Shown: piece by piece, positions 5,362 to 6,749 of the stretch
How the letters are laid out: each line of letters opens with the position of its first letter
How positions within the stretch are numbered: position 1 is the stretch's first letter
NCBI GenBank assembly: GCA_023428265.1
Contig: JAEYYW010000039.1
Coordinates: 1-6,749 of the forward strand
DNA: 6,749 bases
Direction of reading: 5' to 3'
Source: Bacillota bacterium
Lineage (GTDB): Bacteria; Bacillota; Clostridia; Christensenellales; UMGS416
The notes under the pieces: generated by a model
Told to the model about the DNA's origin: nothing
Database searches by the model: none
What the model saw: only the letters and a program-made list of their open reading frames with translations
Translations under genes and position numbers: made by a program

Positions 5362-6749
5362 CTAATATTTGCCGAAATCGGACAGACCAATCCGCCGGAG
5401 TCTGAACCGGCCCACCATCTCTTTCATCAGTGCGGCTTGGCTGGAAAGCTCCTCACTGGCCGCGGCGCTCTCCTCCGCTGTGGCGGATGTGCTTTGCACC
5501 ACATGGGCCACCTGCTCGATGCCACGGCTGGCCTGTGACACTGCCGTGGCCTGCTCATTGCTGGCCGCGGCGATGCCAGCCACCAGCTCCGACGCTTTCT
5601 CAACACTGCCCATGATGTCGCCGAGAGCCTTTGCGGTCTCCTGCGCCGTGTGCATGCCGGCGCCGGTCTTGGCAACGGTGCTCTCAATCAGCCCGGAGGT
5701 CTCTTTTGCGGCTACGGCGCTGCGCTGCGCCAGACTTCTCACTTCTTCAGCCACCACCGCAAAGCCCTTGCCATACTGCCCTGCCCGGGCTGCTTCCACC
5801 GCTGCGTTCAGCGCCAGCAGGTTGGTCTGGAATGCGATTTCATCAATCACCTTGATGATTTTTGAGATGCTGGTGGATGCCTCGTTGATCTCATGCATCG
5901 ACTTCAGCATCTCCTGCATGCACTCGTTGCCGTGTGTGGCATGGTCGCGGGCTTCGGCAGCCAGGCTGCTGGCCCGCCCGGCGTCCAGAGCATTGCGGCG
6001 GGTCTGGTTGGCAATTTGCTCCATCGAGGCTGTGAGCTGATCGATGGCGCTGGCTTGCTCCGTCGCCCCCTGCGAAAGGCTCTGCGCACCGCCTGATACC
6101 TGCGCGGTGCCGGATGCCACCTGCTCGGCCGCAGTATTGATTTCACTGAACGAGCTGCTCATAACCCCGATGATGGTGTTGATGGACTCCTTCAGCGCAA
6201 CAAACTCGCCTTTGAACTCTGATATGATTGACACATCCAGACTGCCGGAGGCAACGGCTGAAAGCACAGAGCTGATCTCCGTGATGTAGCCGCGCAGTGA
6301 TTCGAGGGTGTTGTTGAAATTCTGGTTGATCATTTTGAACACGCCGTAGCTGGGCCCTATGTCTTCCTCCACGGCCGCCACTTCATAGCTGGCATGCAGC
6401 GAGCCTGCGGCGAGCTTTTGCAGCCCTTCCAGCAGTTTTGCCACTTCTTTCTGCTGGAACGAAGAGGCCACCTTTGCCTTCTGGTTGATCGCGCTCAGCT
6501 CTAGTAGAGGCTTCTCCATTTCATCCAGCAATCCGTTGATGCCTTCCAGAATCGTCCTGTACTGGCCGCTGAATGCGCTCACCTCAGCCCGCCGGCTCAG
6601 GTCCCCACCCATTGCGGCGTCTGAAAGGCTGTCGATCTCCGCCATCAGGCGATCCAGCGTGTCTGACACACCAAGGATGCTGCAAGACAGCACATCGGCT
6701 TCCGATTTTGGCACAAGGTCAACATTTAGGTCGCCTTGCGCGATTTTTT
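5362..6749 (-). CDS. Methyl-accepting chemotaxis protein, C-terminal 461 residues (5' end beyond window)
   Basis: C-terminal cytoplasmic part of a third chemoreceptor. The frame is open from TAG 5362-5364 to the right edge. The first residues, KIAQGDLNVDL, are the end of a HAMP-like segment, so the GTG at 6714 is internal and the sensor and membrane segments lie outside. Visible order, numbering from the first full codon: HAMP-like segments marked by QGDL (residue 4 on), GGDL (about 47), AGSL (about 112) and SGSL (about 160); methylation helix with ATEQASAIDQLTAS; hairpin tip with FQTNLLALNAAVEAARAG; second methylation motif SATAEESAAAS; a 13-residue tail after VGRF ending in DFGKY. Its signalling domain resembles the two neighbours in sequence and spacing but is clearly more divergent in DNA, so it is an older paralogue. 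Expected role: CheA/CheW-coupled signalling at the membrane array. The stimulus cannot be told from this window. Confidence 0.95.
   Translation of the reverse strand, partial: KIAQGDLNVDLVPKSEADVLSCSILGVSDTLDRLMAEIDSLSDAAMGGDLSRRAEVSAFSGQYRTILEGINGLLDEMEKPLLELSAINQKAKVASSFQQKEVAKLLEGLQKLAAGSLHASYEVAAVEEDIGPSYGVFKMINQNFNNTLESLRGYITEISSVLSAVASGSLDVSIISEFKGEFVALKESINTIIGVMSSSFSEINTAAEQVASGTAQVSGGAQSLSQGATEQASAIDQLTASMEQIANQTRRNALDAGRASSLAAEARDHATHGNECMQEMLKSMHEINEASTSISKIIKVIDEIAFQTNLLALNAAVEAARAGQYGKGFAVVAEEVRSLAQRSAVAAKETSGLIESTVAKTGAGMHTAQETAKALGDIMGSVEKASELVAGIAAASNEQATAVSQASRGIEQVAHVVQSTSATAEESAAASEELSSQAALMKEMVGRFRLRRIGLSDFGKY

Noticed and set aside
6712..6714. GTG as start codon of the right-hand MCP
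   Set aside because: The same frame continues upstream to the window edge with KIAQGDLNVDL, a HAMP-like segment, so the gene starts outside the window.
1..6749. CRISPR arrays, tRNA or rRNA genes, transposases, defence genes
   Set aside because: No spaced short repeats, cloverleaf-like segments or transposase motifs are visible. The only large repeat is the MCP signalling module.

Overview
The window carries three methyl-accepting chemotaxis protein (MCP) genes in tandem, all on the minus strand (transcribed right to left), and no other convincing gene. The coding DNA is GC-rich and the gaps are AT-rich. The middle gene has a strong AAGGAG ribosome binding site. Both C-termini that lie inside the window end in FGKY, an ending I associate from memory with Clostridia-type MCPs. 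A motile, relatively high-GC member of the Bacillota (Clostridia) is my best guess. A deltaproteobacterium or another lineage is not excluded.

Layout, right to left in the direction of transcription. (1) 6749-5362: the C-terminal 461 residues of an MCP whose sensor and membrane segments lie beyond the right edge. A GC-rich terminator-like hairpin at 5311-5339 follows it. (2) 5361-4971: an AT-rich gap with a cluster of ACTAA/TTAGT inverted repeats (5035-5075) and a weak promoter candidate. (3) 4970-2517: a complete 817-residue MCP with a four-helix-bundle-like periplasmic sensor, HAMP and HAMP-like segments, and a cytoplasmic PAS domain with a four-cysteine cluster. A perfect 15-bp stem-loop at 2473-2509 follows it. 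(4) 2357-1: an MCP with a double-Cache-type extracellular sensor and five HAMP-like segments. Its last residues run off the left edge.

The three receptors share a cytoplasmic plan: serial HAMP-like modules, a methylation helix, the CheA/CheW-binding hairpin tip and a second methylation helix. They differ in their input domains. The signalling modules of the middle and left genes are about 96% identical in DNA over 600 bases, which suggests recent duplication or gene conversion while the sensors diverged. In inferred function, the three receptors would feed different stimuli (periplasmic ligand, and intracellular redox or metabolite state through PAS) into one CheA/CheW array. No kinase, adaptor, methyltransferase or flagellar gene is present here.

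I did not find a clearly new system. The most unusual points are the cysteine-rich PAS, the FGKY tails with very different tether lengths, the near-identical signalling modules and the operator-like repeat cluster.
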